DNA from: Sva-07 sp963698565
GTDB lineage: Bacteria > Actinomycetota > Acidimicrobiia > Acidimicrobiales > Ilumatobacteraceae
Direction: 5' to 3'
DNA: 64,000 nt
Assembly (NCBI GenBank): GCA_963698565.1
Contig: CAVORH010000039.1
Coordinates: 295,047 to 359,046, forward strand
Part shown: positions 1 to 9,495 of the stretch, in pieces
How positions within the stretch are numbered: the first letter of the stretch is position 1
Layout: each line of letters begins with the position of its first letter
Notes under the pieces: model-generated
Database searches by the model: none
The model's input: only the letters and a program-made list of their open reading frames with translations
What the model was told of the DNA's origin: nothing
Position numbers and translations under genes: made by a program

Positions 1-3000
1 TGCCGATCCAGACGTCGATCTCGATGCCGGCCGAGATGCGGGCGTACACCTTCGCCTCGAAGTAGAAGGGATCGAAGAACACGATGGCGTGGGCCCCGAA
101 CGCGACACGCACCCACGCCCAACCCCAGTCGGCGCTCACCTCGACGTCGACGCCGGCCATCAGCGCCTCCGAGGTCAGCGCGAAGTAGGAGCCGCCCTTG
201 ATGACGATGGCGTTGCTGATCCGCCACTCCAACCCGAGGCGGGGGACGATCGGGTAGCCGTCGCGGTGGAAGTCGGGGTGATAGCCGCCGAGCGTCAGCA
301 CGAACTGACCGGCGAGCGCACCCTTCCACCAGATCGCCATCGCGAAGCCGCCGGTGAGGCGGACCTCGGGGTAGAGCAGCCACGAGTTGTCGGTGAGCTG
401 GGCCTGGATCAGGAACAGCCCCTCGCTGGTCGAGAACCGGGCGAGGATGCCGAGCTCGATCGACACCAGCGCGACCTGCGGTCTCGGGAGCGCGAGGCGG
501 GCGAGGCCGAACAGGTTGATGTCGAGCCCGTCGCCGAACGACACGGCGACGACCGCGATCCCGTCGACGAGCGCGAAGCTCGTGAAGCTGATCCCCGCCG
601 CGAACCAGAAGTTGCCCGGCTGGGGTGGGAAGTACTCGGTCAGCTCGCGGAGCTGATCCATCGGGTCGTCGGCCGGCGACGCGGCCGGGTCGAGCGCCTG
701 GATGAACGGGTACTCGCCGAAGCGGTCGAACTCGTCGGGCACCCGGAGGCCCCGGTTGATGCCGAGGCCACCACCGATCCCGGTGAGGAAGAACGCCGGT
801 GGCCCGCCGATCGGTCCGTTGACGGCACCGAAGATGAAGAACGACGGCGAGCCGTTGTCGTCGGTGTAGCCGCCGAACACCGACAGGCCGTACACGCCGA
901 AGCGCCCCATCAGCATGCCGACGTACGAGACCGTCGTCGGGCCACCGACGCCGCTGCCGGGCGGCGGGTCGACCGTCTTCAACAGGCCGCCGGCGAGGTA
1001 CACACCCGAGAGGTCCGCCGACACGGCGAGGCCCATCAGGTCGACCGACCAGCTCTCGATCGCCAGGACGTCGCCACCGTTCCAGTTCAGCGACAACTGC
1101 TCGACCGCTGCGGCGAGGCCGAACATCGAGATCGACCCGTCGAACAGCAGCGAGATGCGGGTGACCCGGCCGCCACTCTCGACGGTGTCGAGGCCGACGC
1201 GGTCGATGTAGAGCGGTCCGAGCTGGCGTTGGACGATCAACCACCACGGGCCGGGAGGATCGCCGGCGCGCACGCCGATCCGGGGTCCGGAGTCGCCGGG
1301 GTGGATCTGGATCGACAGTGCCGGGTCGAACGACGGCCGGTTGGCCGCGCCGGTCTCGCCGGCGTCGTTCATGATGCCGTTGGCCACGCCGTTGTCGCCG
1401 CCGCCGGCAGCCGGCGAGAACGCGAAGCCGTCGAGCTGCAGCTCGACGCCACCACCGAACTCGCCGTCGGCGGTCGCCTCGCCGTAGGTGTGCACGGCGA
1501 TCGCATCGATCGCCACGCCACCGAGATCGAGCAGCGGGCCGCTCCCCTTCGAGACCCGCACGCCGAGACCGGCGACGATCACGCCGGGGGCGAACTCGAG
1601 GTCGCCCATCGAGCCGCGCAACAGGTTGATCGTGAGGCCCGCCGGCTTGTCCGGGTCGATGAACGTGGCGTTGACGACCAGGTCGACGTTGGTGTCGCCG
1701 GTGGCGAGCGGGAACGGCTTCTCGTCCACGAGCGACACGGTGAGCCCGAGCGTGGTGTTCGCTCCGCTGCCCGTGGACGTGATGGCGATCGTGACGGTGC
1801 TGTCGATCACGAGTGTCGGCTGGGAGATCGTGGCGATGTTCCACGCCAGCCGCAGCAGCCGATCGAGGACGGCACCAGGCGACAGCAGCTCGGCGAACAG
1901 GTCGGTGTCGATCACGCGCGACCCGGCGGCGTCTTCGAACACGACGCCCTGCAACCAGCCGGCGACGTCGTCGGTGAGGACGTCGTCGAGCAACTCGACG
2001 ACGATGCCCCCGGCGAGTGCGATGCCCCAGCCGAGGAGCTGGAGTGCGGCGGCGGCCGGGTCGTCCGGGAGCGTCTCGACGGTGCCGGTGCGTTCGACGA
2101 GCACGAGTTGCGGTGGCCGTTCGTCGAGCGTCCAGCGGAACTCGAGCGAGGCGTCACCGGTGGCGGTCGACGCGAGGCCGACCCCGATGGCCCGCGACAC
2201 GTCGCCGGCGCCGATGCCGACGCGGACCACGACGAGCGGGAAGAGCGTGACCGGCCCGATCGGGATCTCCGCCGGCCCGAAGCGGGCGGCGATCTGAGCG
2301 CCGGAGGTGGTGATCCGGATCCGCTCGACCACGACCGGTCCGATGCCGGGAATCGTGACACTGCAGCCGAGTTCGAACGCCGGGGTCGGCCCGGAGGTGT
2401 CGAGTGTGAACGACGCGCCGTCCGCCACACCGAACGCGACACGCACGAGCCCTGGGCCTGGCCGGTCGGTGCGCACCAGCGTGCCGGCGGGGTCGAGGGC
2501 GTCGACGAGAGCGTCGACGCCGGCGACGACGAGCTGCGGGAGCCGGTTGAGGAGCGCGGCGCCGGGGTCGAGTGCGAACTGCTGGATGCGTTCGGCGGTG
2601 AAGTCGTCGCCGTCACGCAGGCCGAGCGCTCCGCCGATGTCGAACACCGCGGTGGCGACGTCGGTGGTCGGCGACGGCGGGTCGGTGCGGTGCTCGACGA
2701 GTTCGTTGAGCACCAGCGGCGCCACCATCGCGCCGGCTGCCGACACGATGTCGCCGAACGAGCCGGTTCCCGGATACAGCGTGATCGGGAGTGCCGGCGA
2801 CGGGCGCACGAGGTCGAGGCGGGGCGACGGGTCGACCACCAGACGCACGCCGCTGCCGCTGCCGGTTCCGCCGATCGTGACGGCGACGTCGATCGCCGGC
2901 ACCGGTGGCGCGTCGAGGCCGATCGCCAGGCCTGCGCCGACGGCGGTGGTGATCGTGGACGCGCCGAGTGCTTGCTCGTCGCGGTAGCCGACCAGCAGGC

Positions 3001-6000
3001 GCAGCCGATCGCCGACGACGCTGTAGTCGACGGCGAGCTCTGCGGTGATCGCCCACGACCCCGTTGCGGCTCCCGCGGCACCAGCGGCACCGGCCGATCC
3101 GGCCACCACGGTGCCGATGGCGTCGAGCAGGCCGACCGCCGAGGCGGCGAAGTTGGTGCGCCAGGCGTCGACGGCGTGGCGGAGCCAGGCGAGGGGGTCG
3201 GACACGAGACCGATCGGCACGATCGTCGATCGCGTGGCCAGCGGGCCGGGGGCGCCGAGCAGCCCGAGCAGGTCGAGCGCCTGGTCGAGCGCTGCCGCGC
3301 CGTCGCCCACCCGTTGGCGCAGATCGTCGATGACGCGTCCGCCGACGGCGGCGACGACGAGGTCGGCAGCGTGGCCGGCCAGCCGTTCGGCGAGTGCTGC
3401 CGGGTCGGGCACCGACAGCAGCGAGAGCGTCTCGGCGGGGGCGCCGGGCCGGGTGACCTCGATCGCCAGGCTCGGACCGGTCGTCGTCGACGCCGACCCG
3501 ACCAGGCGGGTACCCCCGCGCTCGGGATGCGGTGATCCGACGGCAGCGGACAGGGCGGCGCCTGCGGCGTCGACGCTCACGCCGACGTCGACCGACGGCA
3601 GCGCGGGGTCGTCGACCACGATGGCGCCGGTCAGCCGGCCGGTGGCGAGGTCGACCGACACCGTTGCACCGCTTGCGTTCCAGCCGATCGTGGTGCCGGT
3701 ACCGGTGGTGTCGCCCACCAGCCGCCGCAGCGCCGCGGCCACGGCCGCACGGTCTGCGGTGAGCGCCTCGTCGAGCGCCTGGCGGGTGTCGTACACCCAC
3801 CGGTCGAGCGCCGCCGGGTCGAGGCCGCCATCGCGGACGAGGCCGAGGGTGCTGAACAGTTCGGCGACGTCGGGCGCCTGCGTGCGCAGTCGGGCGATCA
3901 CCTGCGACACCAGCGCTCGGGCTTCGGGGACGACGGCGGTGAGGTCGTCGGGCCCCACCTCCCAGCGTTCGCGGAAGACGCCGTACGTCGTCGCCTCGTG
4001 GAATGTCAGGACGGCACCGGCGGGACGGTCGTCGAGTGGGATCGTGACCCGGACGTCCATCCAGCGAACTTGGAGGTCGTTCTGCGTTGCACCCGGCCCG
4101 CCGACGAGCCACCCGTCGTGGACCCCGAGGCGAAGGTCGACGATCACGCTGCGGGCCAGGCTGGCGTCGATCTGCCCGCCGCTCGTTCGTTCGATGCGAC
4201 ACGCTTCGAAGGTGGCGCCGGCGCCGACGAAGAGCCCGGCGAGGTCGAGGTCGACGGGGGGAAGGCTCACGCCGGCGTGCAGCGAGGTCGGTCGACCGAA
4301 CGGCTCGGCGACCGCCGCGGCGATGCGGTGGTCGACCGCTTCGCCGAGGAGGTGTCCGATGGCGAGGTCGATCGTGTCCTCGTCGAGGGCGCCGAACACG
4401 GCGGTGACCGCGAGGCCCGAGCGCAGCGACTCGTTGCGGGCGGAGGCCGGCCGGTTGACGGCGTCGAGCGCGGCGACGCTGCGGCGGACGACGTGGCGTC
4501 CTCGGGTGCCCGGGGTGACTTCGTCGGGTGGTGTCTCGGCGTCGCCGGCGTCGTCGACTCCCAACACGGCGAGCAGCCGCAATGCGTCGCCGCCGAGACC
4601 GGCGCCGAGGCTGTCGACGGCGATCGGCCCCCACGGGACGCCGACGGTCACGACGTGTTCGATCGCCGTCACCGTCGCGGCCAGCCGGAGGGCCGCTGCG
4701 CCGGCGTCGCCGTAGACCACGACGGTGATCGGGGCGGTGCGGTCGCCGAGTACCGCGGCGAGACGCTCGCGCTGGGCGGCGACGGCATCGCGGTCGGCGC
4801 GCAGGGTGGCGGCCGAGGCCGTGTCGGGCAGGCGGACGAACCATTCACCGTCACCGGTCGCGGGGAGAGCGCCGACCGCGCCGGCGGTGCTGTCGCCGGC
4901 GTCGAAGGTCGTGTCGGCGGGACGATCGGTGAGCAGCTCCGGTTCCACGCCGACGTGGACGAGCGCCGTGGGGATGGGGTCGAGGACGTCGAAGATCAGT
5001 TCGCCGGTCGCGCCGCGGGCGACGAGGTCGGTGTAGGAGACGCCGGGGACGACGACGGAACCGACGCCGTCGGGCAGGCTCGCCGGTGCCGCGACGAGGC
5101 CGTCGGTGCCGACCCAGCGTTGGCGAAGCAGGGTGAGTCCTTCTGCCAGGCCGTTGCGGGCGACGAGCAGGTCGTCGATCGACGGGACGATCGATCCCGA
5201 GCTGGCGATGACGGCCGCGAGCTCGGCGGGCTCCAGCGGCTCCGACGACCACAGCCGACCGGTGTCGAAACGGTTCGGGGGCTGCACGAGCGGGCAGCCG
5301 GGTTCGAGCCACACGGCGAGGCCCGGCGCCTGGCTGACACCGGCGGGCGCACACCGGAACGGATGGCGCGGTGTGCCCTGGCCGGTCAGGGTCGGCCCGC
5401 GCAAGCCGTTGAGCAGGTTCGACACGGGAACGAGCACGTCGCGGACCCGTTCGCAATCGAGGGTGAGGTCGGCCGCCCAGCGCCGCACCTCGGCTTCGGG
5501 GTCGTCGACGAGCGCCCCGAGCGCCAGCCGAGGCCCGTCGCCGTGCCAGCCGACGAGCTCCACCATCGCCGACACGAACGGAGCGTCGGCGCGATGCAGG
5601 AGCATGCCGAGGGCGCGTTCGACGTCGTCCCAGTTCGGCGTGAAGTCGATGCTGCCGTCGGCCGCGATGGTCGGCAGGGGCACCGCGACGGTGATGGCGC
5701 CCTGGCGTGGAACGGTTGCGGTCACCTGCAGGTCGGGTGCTGCGATGCCGACTGCGACACCGGTGCCGACGCGCCAGGCCACATCGACCGCAACGTGGCG
5801 GGCGGTGAGCGAGACGTCGCCGAGGTCGAGTCGCAGTGCCTCGTCGTCGTCACGTTCGAGCCGTAGCTCGCCGCCGACGCCGAGCATCAGGTCGAGCGAG
5901 CGGGTCGCCAGCCGAGCTTGCAGCAGGTCCAGCCGCACCGAGCTGTGGACCCGGTGGTCGTCGAACACGGCGACATCGGTGCTCGCGGTGAGCGCCACGT

Positions 6001-7717
6001 GCAGGGTGGCCGTCCCGGTCGTCGTGGTCGTGCGGTGGACCGCCAAGTCGACCGGGCCGGCGAGGGCGACGACCCACGGGTCGGCGGCCGTGCCCGAGCC
6101 GGGCACCACTGGTGCCGCACCGCCGAGCAGGAGGTTCGCGAGCTCGCGCAGGGCGGCGCGCATCGCCGCGTCGGTGCCGGCGAGGTCGTCCCAGTAGGCA
6201 GCGAGGGCGCCAAGCGGATCGGTGAGCAGTGCGGTCGCGTCGGTGCCGGTGACGCCGGTCGGCGGGTCGAGGCCGATGAGGGTGGCGACCGCAGCCCCGG
6301 CCGGGCCGAGACCGTCGAGGGCGGCGACGATCGCGTCGTCGACGACGTCGTTCGCCGCATCGAGCGCGGCGTCGGGCGACGACAGATCGATCAACTCGTG
6401 CGGGCGACCGTTCAACGTGACGTCGTGGAGCGTCAGGCGGAACTCGGGGCGTTGGCCGTCGAGGAGCCCGACGCCGATGCGGACCCCACCGATCGCCGGG
6501 TCATCGGCGAGCAACGCCGGTGCGCCGGCGACCGTGCCGAACACGGCTTCCGCGCGCAGCACCGGCAGTGCCGTCGCGTCGCCGGTGGCGGTGTCGAGGC
6601 GGAACAGGTCGGCGCCGACTTCGACGCGTCCGCGGGCAGCGCTCGTGTCGAGTCCGATCTCGACCCAGGGTGTGAGGACGGGCAGCCCGTTCACGGCTCC
6701 GTCGATGCGCACGCCGAGGCGCAGTTCGGCGTCGCCGATCGCGAAGACGACCGAATCGGTCGCCGGGTCGGGCGTCGCCCCGATCAGTGTGGCGAGCTGT
6801 CCGAGCCACGCGTCGTGGGCGGTGGCATCGTCGAGCACCGTGGCGATCCAGTCGACGACGGCGTCGATGCCGTTGGCGACGAGGTCGGCGATCGGGAACG
6901 CCGGGATGTCGGGTACGGCGCGGAGCCCGAGCATGCCGGTGAGCGCGGCGAACGGTCGCAGCTCGGGCACCGACAGATCGAGGGCCTCGGCCTGGGCGCG
7001 CACGAGTCCGAGGATGAGTTCGAGGACGTCGCTGCCGAGTTCGTCGATCGAGTCGACGTCGAGGCTGAGGTCGGTGGGGGCCGGCGCCCCGGGCAACTGC
7101 AGGCGTTGGAGCCCGACGGCAAACGAGACGTTGCCGGACTCGGATGTGGGGATGCTGACGTCGACGGTGATGGCGCCGAGGGCGGCCTCGCCGGGCGGTG
7201 GGAGGGTCTCGTCGAGCACGACGTCGAGCGAGATGGCGATGTTGCCGTTGGGTCCGCCGAGCAGCAGCCAGTCGGGCACGTCGGGACCGGTGGCCTCGAG
7301 GTCGCCGGTGCGGCGCCGGAACTGGAAGATCGGGACGTGGACCTTGGTGGCGACCCGCGGCGTGCCGGTGCCGGCCTCGTACTCGGCGCCGATGCCGACT
7401 CGAACGCTGCCGGCGCGTTCGGTGAGCACCGCCGAGATCGTGATCGGTGGGTCGGATTCGCTGAACAGCGGAACCCAGACGTCGCCGCCGTCCTGCTCGC
7501 GATCGGGCGGGCCGAGCACCTCGTCGACGAAATCGACGAGTGCGTTGCGTTGGGTGTCGTCGGCGAGCATCGTGGTGAGCCCGGCGACGAAGCTGCCGTC
7601 GGATCGGTTGCCCAGCGGCGACTCGAACCAGCTCGGCTGCGGCGTGCCGTCGCGCATCAGCCCGATCGCCGTGGCGAGCGACGCGAACGAGTCGAGCTGT
7701 TCGTCGGTGACGGTCAT
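1..7717 (-). CDS. Giant DUF6603-like protein, C-terminus beyond window
   Basis: The frame is open from the ATG at 7717 to the window edge, at least 2,572 codons without a stop. The C-terminal part, from about residue 2160, looks like the DUF6603 family: it has the stretch FFIFGAVNGPIGGPPAFF near residue 2280, then GGGLGINRGLRVP, and aromatic/Gly-rich beta segments such as FFDPFYFEAKVYARISAG near the edge. The preceding 2,100 residues are Asp/Ala/Val/Leu-rich and read like long runs of beta strands; I recognise no enzyme motif in them. There is no signal peptide at the N-terminus. The start is 13 nt after the stop of the 199-residue gene, with GCGAGG as a weak ribosome site, so the two are probably co-transcribed. 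The biochemical role of the family is unknown to me. The long open frames on the opposite strand are antisense artefacts. Confidence 0.8.
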   Translation of the reverse strand, partial: MTVTDEQLDSFASLATAIGLMRDGTPQPSWFESPLGNRSDGSFVAGLTTMLADDTQRNALVDFVDEVLGPPDREQDGGDVWVPLFSESDPPITISAVLTERAGSVRVGIGAEYEAGTGTPRVATKVHVPIFQFRRRTGDLEATGPDVPDWLLLGGPNGNIAISLDVVLDETLPPPGEAALGAITVDVSIPTSESGNVSFAVGLQRLQLPGAPAPTDLSLDVDSIDELGSDVLELILGLVRAQAEALDLSVPELRPFAALTGMLGLRAVPDIPAFPIADLVANGIDAVVDWIATVLDDATAHDAWLGQLATLIGATPDPATDSVVFAIGDAELRLGVRIDGAVNGLPVLTPWVEIGLDTSAARGRVEVGADLFRLDTATGDATALPVLRAEAVFGTVAGAPALLADDPAIGGVRIGVGLLDGQRPEFRLTLHDVTLNGRPHELIDLSSPDAALDAANDVVDDAIVAALDGLGPAGAAVATLIGLDPPTGVTGTDATALLTDPLGALAAYWDDLAGTDAAMRAALRELANLLLGGAAPVVPGSGTAADPWVVALAGPVDLAVHRTTTTTGTATLHVALTASTDVAVFDDHRVHSSVRLDLLQARLATRSLDLMLGVGGELRLERDDDEALRLDLGDVSLTARHVAVDVAWRVGTGVAVGIAAPDLQVTATVPRQGAITVAVPLPTIAADGSIDFTPNWDDVERALGMLLHRADAPFVSAMVELVGWHGDGPRLALGALVDDPEAEVRRWAADLTLDCERVRDVLVPVSNLLNGLRGPTLTGQGTPRHPFRCAPAGVSQAPGLAVWLEPGCPLVQPPNRFDTGRLWSSEPLEPAELAAVIASSGSIVPSIDDLLVARNGLAEGLTLLRQRWVGTDGLVAAPASLPDGVGSVVVPGVSYTDLVARGATGELIFDVLDPIPTALVHVGVEPELLTDRPADTTFDAGDSTAGAVGALPATGDGEWFVRLPDTASAATLRADRDAVAAQRERLAAVLGDRTAPITVVVYGDAGAAALRLAATVTAIEHVVTVGVPWGPIAVDSLGAGLGGDALRLLAVLGVDDAGDAETPPDEVTPGTRGRHVVRRSVAALDAVNRPASARNESLRSGLAVTAVFGALDEDTIDLAIGHLLGEAVDHRIAAAVAEPFGRPTSLHAGVSLPPVDLDLAGLFVGAGATFEACRIERTSGGQIDASLARSVIVDLRLGVHDGWLVGGPGATQNDLQVRWMDVRVTIPLDDRPAGAVLTFHEATTYGVFRERWEVGPDDLTAVVPEARALVSQVIARLRTQAPDVAELFSTLGLVRDGGLDPAALDRWVYDTRQALDEALTADRAAVAAALRRLVGDTTGTGTTIGWNASGATVSVDLATGRLTGAIVVDDPALPSVDVGVSVDAAGAALSAAVGSPHPERGGTRLVGSASTTTGPSLAIEVTRPGAPAETLSLLSVPDPAALAERLAGHAADLVVAAVGGRVIDDLRQRVGDGAAALDQALDLLGLLGAPGPLATRSTIVPIGLVSDPLAWLRHAVDAWRTNFAASAVGLLDAIGTVVAGSAGAAGAAGAATGSWAITAELAVDYSVVGDRLRLLVGYRDEQALGASTITTAVGAGLAIGLDAPPVPAIDVAVTIGGTGSGSGVRLVVDPSPRLDLVRPSPALPITLYPGTGSFGDIVSAAGAMVAPLVLNELVEHRTDPPSPTTDVATAVFDIGGALGLRDGDDFTAERIQQFALDPGAALLNRLPQLVVAGVDALVDALDPAGTLVRTDRPGPGLVRVAFGVADGASFTLDTSGPTPAFELGCSVTIPGIGPVVVERIRITTSGAQIAARFGPAEIPIGPVTLFPLVVVRVGIGAGDVSRAIGVGLASTATGDASLEFRWTLDERPPQLVLVERTGTVETLPDDPAAAALQLLGWGIALAGGIVVELLDDVLTDDVAGWLQGVVFEDAAGSRVIDTDLFAELLSPGAVLDRLLRLAWNIATISQPTLVIDSTVTIAITSTGSGANTTLGLTVSLVDEKPFPLATGDTNVDLVVNATFIDPDKPAGLTINLLRGSMGDLEFAPGVIVAGLGVRVSKGSGPLLDLGGVAIDAIAVHTYGEATADGEFGGGVELQLDGFAFSPAAGGGDNGVANGIMNDAGETGAANRPSFDPALSIQIHPGDSGPRIGVRAGDPPGPWWLIVQRQLGPLYIDRVGLDTVESGGRVTRISLLFDGSISMFGLAAAVEQLSLNWNGGDVLAIESWSVDLMGLAVSADLSGVYLAGGLLKTVDPPPGSGVGGPTTVSYVGMLMGRFGVYGLSVFGGYTDDNGSPSFFIFGAVNGPIGGPPAFFLTGIGGGLGINRGLRVPDEFDRFGEYPFIQALDPAASPADDPMDQLRELTEYFPPQPGNFWFAAGISFTSFALVDGIAVVAVSFGDGLDINLFGLARLALPRPQVALVSIELGILARFSTSEGLFLIQAQLTDNSWLLYPEVRLTGGFAMAIWWKGALAGQFVLTLGGYHPDFHRDGYPIVPRLGLEWRISNAIVIKGGSYFALTSEALMAGVDVEVSADWGWAWVRVAFGAHAIVFFDPFYFEAKVYARISAGIEIDVWIG

Positions 7718-7730
7718 CGCAGCCTCGCTG

Positions 7731-8330
7731 TCATCGCAACCTCGCCAGCGTCACGTCGTGACGCGCCATGGGAGTGACGAGCAGGCGCTGCGGTGCGGCG
7801 GAGATCTCGACGGGGATCAGCGCCCGACCCTTGGTGTCTCTGCCGCTTTCGACGCAGAGGCGACGGGCGAGCTCGAGCACCGCTTCCCAGGCGAATGCCG
7901 TCAGTGCGTCGGACCAGACGTCGGCGACGACGGCAGGACCGTCGATGCGGGTGAACGCCGACATCACCAGACCGCTGGAGCGATTCGGAGCGCCGACCGC
8001 CAGCGGGACGACCACGCGGGCCGGTTCTTCCAGTTGATCGCACTCGACCTTCACCCTGACGCGGATCAGACCGCTGGTGCATGCCAGCGTGACCGAGGCC
8101 GTGTCGACGAGCAGTTCGTCGGTGCCCTGCGTCCAGACGACAAGGGGGGTTCCCGAGGCCGGGATGTCGGCGACGAACCGCACGATCGAGCGCAGCATGG
8201 CGTTGGCCTGCTTCTGCGGGATGTCGAGGACTCGAGACGTGGTGCCGGGCTCGAGTTGGCGGCGCGTCTTCTTGTGCCAGCTGACGTCGTCGAGGTCGAT
8301 CCCCAGGAGCATTCCCCGCCGCGCAGCCAT
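7731..8330 (-). CDS. Unknown 199-residue protein upstream of the giant gene
   Basis: This ORF starts with ATG at 8330 and ends 13 nt before the start of the giant DUF6603-like gene, on the same strand, so an operon is likely. The protein is soluble-looking, without signal peptide or membrane segment, and alternates short beta-like stretches (LVVWTQGTDELLVDT, RVRVKVECDQLEEPARVVVP) with a C-terminal helix around residues 150-165. I do not recognise the family. Its position suggests a partner, chaperone or regulatory subunit for the giant protein, but only synteny supports this. An in-frame methionine at residue 7 is an alternative start. Confidence 0.7.
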   Translation of the reverse strand: MAARRGMLLGIDLDDVSWHKKTRRQLEPGTTSRVLDIPQKQANAMLRSIVRFVADIPASGTPLVVWTQGTDELLVDTASVTLACTSGLIRVRVKVECDQLEEPARVVVPLAVGAPNRSSGLVMSAFTRIDGPAVVADVWSDALTAFAWEAVLELARRLCVESGRDTKGRALIPVEISAAPQRLLVTPMARHDVTLARLR

Positions 8331-8461
8331 GTCAGATGCCTGACGCGACCGCTGTCGTGCGGTCCGGTGGATCCTGCTGTGGATCGTTCATGGCTGCGCT
8401 TTCCCCTGTCCCCTCGTGGCAGCCCGCCCCGTAGTCATGCAAGCACTCACCGTGGTCGTTG

Positions 8462-8812
8462 TCAACGGCCTGGCGAATTTCCCCGACGCGTCAGGCCGCA
8501 ACCCGTGTCGTGATCGTGCGGTCGATCGACGGCCATCCGGTAGCTCACCCACGTCGTCTCCCTGACCCGAGGCTTGATCGTCTCCAACCGGTCGGTGAGG
8601 AACTGCGACAGCGTCATCCGGCTCCGGGACACCGCCGTCCCCGCGTCGGCAGCGGTCGCCAGATCTCGTAGCGCAGCCTCAGCCGCCTTCTTCGTCGCGT
8701 AGCCCGACCGGCGGGCCTGCCGGCGGCGACCGGTCGCCGGGTCGGGGCCGAGGTCGACGACGAACGACCGCGCCTTCCCTCTCCGCTGCACCGAACCGTT
8801 GGCCACGGGCAC
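8462..8812 (-). pseudogene. Tyrosine recombinase (integrase) N-terminal remnant
   Basis: The 116-residue ORF begins like a phage-type tyrosine integrase: an arm-binding segment (GSVQRRGKARSFVVDLG, then RRRQARRSGYATKKAAEAAL) followed by the start of a SAM-like core-binding domain (MTLSQFLTDRL, TTWVSYRMAVDR). After residue 95 the sequence stops matching that fold and runs to a stop; the catalytic domain with the R-H-R-Y residues is absent. It lies about 100 nt downstream of the 3' end of tRNA-Leu on the same strand, the usual place for an integrase of a tRNA-inserted element. The start at 8812 is GTG. It is best read as the left-over of a lost mobile element. Confidence 0.75.
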
Positions 8813-8915
8813 AGCAGGAGAGCGGGGGTGTCACGGTCCGTGACACGGATGTGACACGGGCACTACTGGATGATGTCACGGGTGACTACCCGAACGCGTA
8901 GCACCAGCTAGATCG

Positions 8916-9001
8916 TGCCCGGGGCGGGATTCGAACCCGCACTCCACGTGAGTGGAAGGGGGGTTTAAGCCCCCCGCGTCTGCCAGTTTCGCCACCCGGG
9001 C
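8916..9001 (-). tRNA. tRNA-Leu (anticodon UAA)
   Basis: On the minus strand an 86-nt cloverleaf is visible. The acceptor arm GCCCGGG pairs with CCCGGGC, followed by discriminator A. The anticodon stem of G/C runs encloses the loop CTTAAAC, giving anticodon TAA, and the T-arm is GCGGG-TTCGAAT-CCCGC. The long variable arm is typical of leucine tRNAs. CCA is not encoded. The 3' end faces the integrase remnant at 8812, so this tRNA probably served as an attachment site. Confidence 0.95.
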
Positions 9002-9060
9002 GGGCGCACACCGACACTAGATGGAGCCGATGGGATCTGCGGGTGACGTCGAGGAATCGA

Positions 9061-9495
9061 CTACCTGCTGCCGCTCGTCGTCGCCACCGGTGCGGGCGCC
9101 GGCGCGGGTGCCGGCGCAACAGAGGGCGACGAGCCGGACCGCGGCGGCGACGCACTCGGTGTGACCGTGCGCACGACCGGGCGAGCCGTCAGCTGCACGG
9201 GCAGCGGAGCGGCCGGTGGTGCGGTCGGATCGGTGACGGGATCGACGGTTGGCGTCGCCGGAACGGTCGAAGCCGGGATCCGATGGATCACGATCTGCAC
9301 GGGCCGAGCGACCGGCACCGTCGGTGGCAGTGTGGCCGGCGACACCGCCGAGCTGCTCCCGTCGGCCGAGCTCGCGAGTCCGAACATCGTGACGATGCCC
9401 AGCATGCCGGTGGCGCCGAGTCCAGCAGCAACGATCCGGCTGCGCTGGGCGACATGCCGGGGGCGAGTCGGCCGCTTCGCTGTCGGCTCAGTCAT
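9061..9495 (-). CDS. Small membrane-anchored Pro/Ala-rich protein
   Basis: The frame starts with ATG at 9495, overlapping the last 8 nt of the upstream gene (shared ATGACTGA), which points to translational coupling. The 144-residue product has a basic N-terminus (residues 1-20), one hydrophobic segment (about 22-43, IVAAGLGATGMLGIVTMFGL), and then a long Pro/Ala/Val/Thr-rich tail ending in an alternating Pro-Ala run. This is the plan of a cell-envelope protein anchored by its N-terminus with a disordered outer tail. I recognise no family. Together with the coupled upstream gene it probably forms a small envelope operon. Confidence 0.65.
   Translation of the reverse strand: MTEPTAKRPTRPRHVAQRSRIVAAGLGATGMLGIVTMFGLASSADGSSSAVSPATLPPTVPVARPVQIVIHRIPASTVPATPTVDPVTDPTAPPAAPLPVQLTARPVVRTVTPSASPPRSGSSPSVAPAPAPAPAPVATTSGSR

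Noticed and set aside
89..7777. Long open frames on the plus strand over the first 8 kb (for instance 89-3535 and 5918-7777)
   Set aside because: They are antisense to the giant minus-strand gene, have Arg/Glu/Asp/Gly-biased composition typical of shadows in G+C-rich DNA, and show no domain or start signal.
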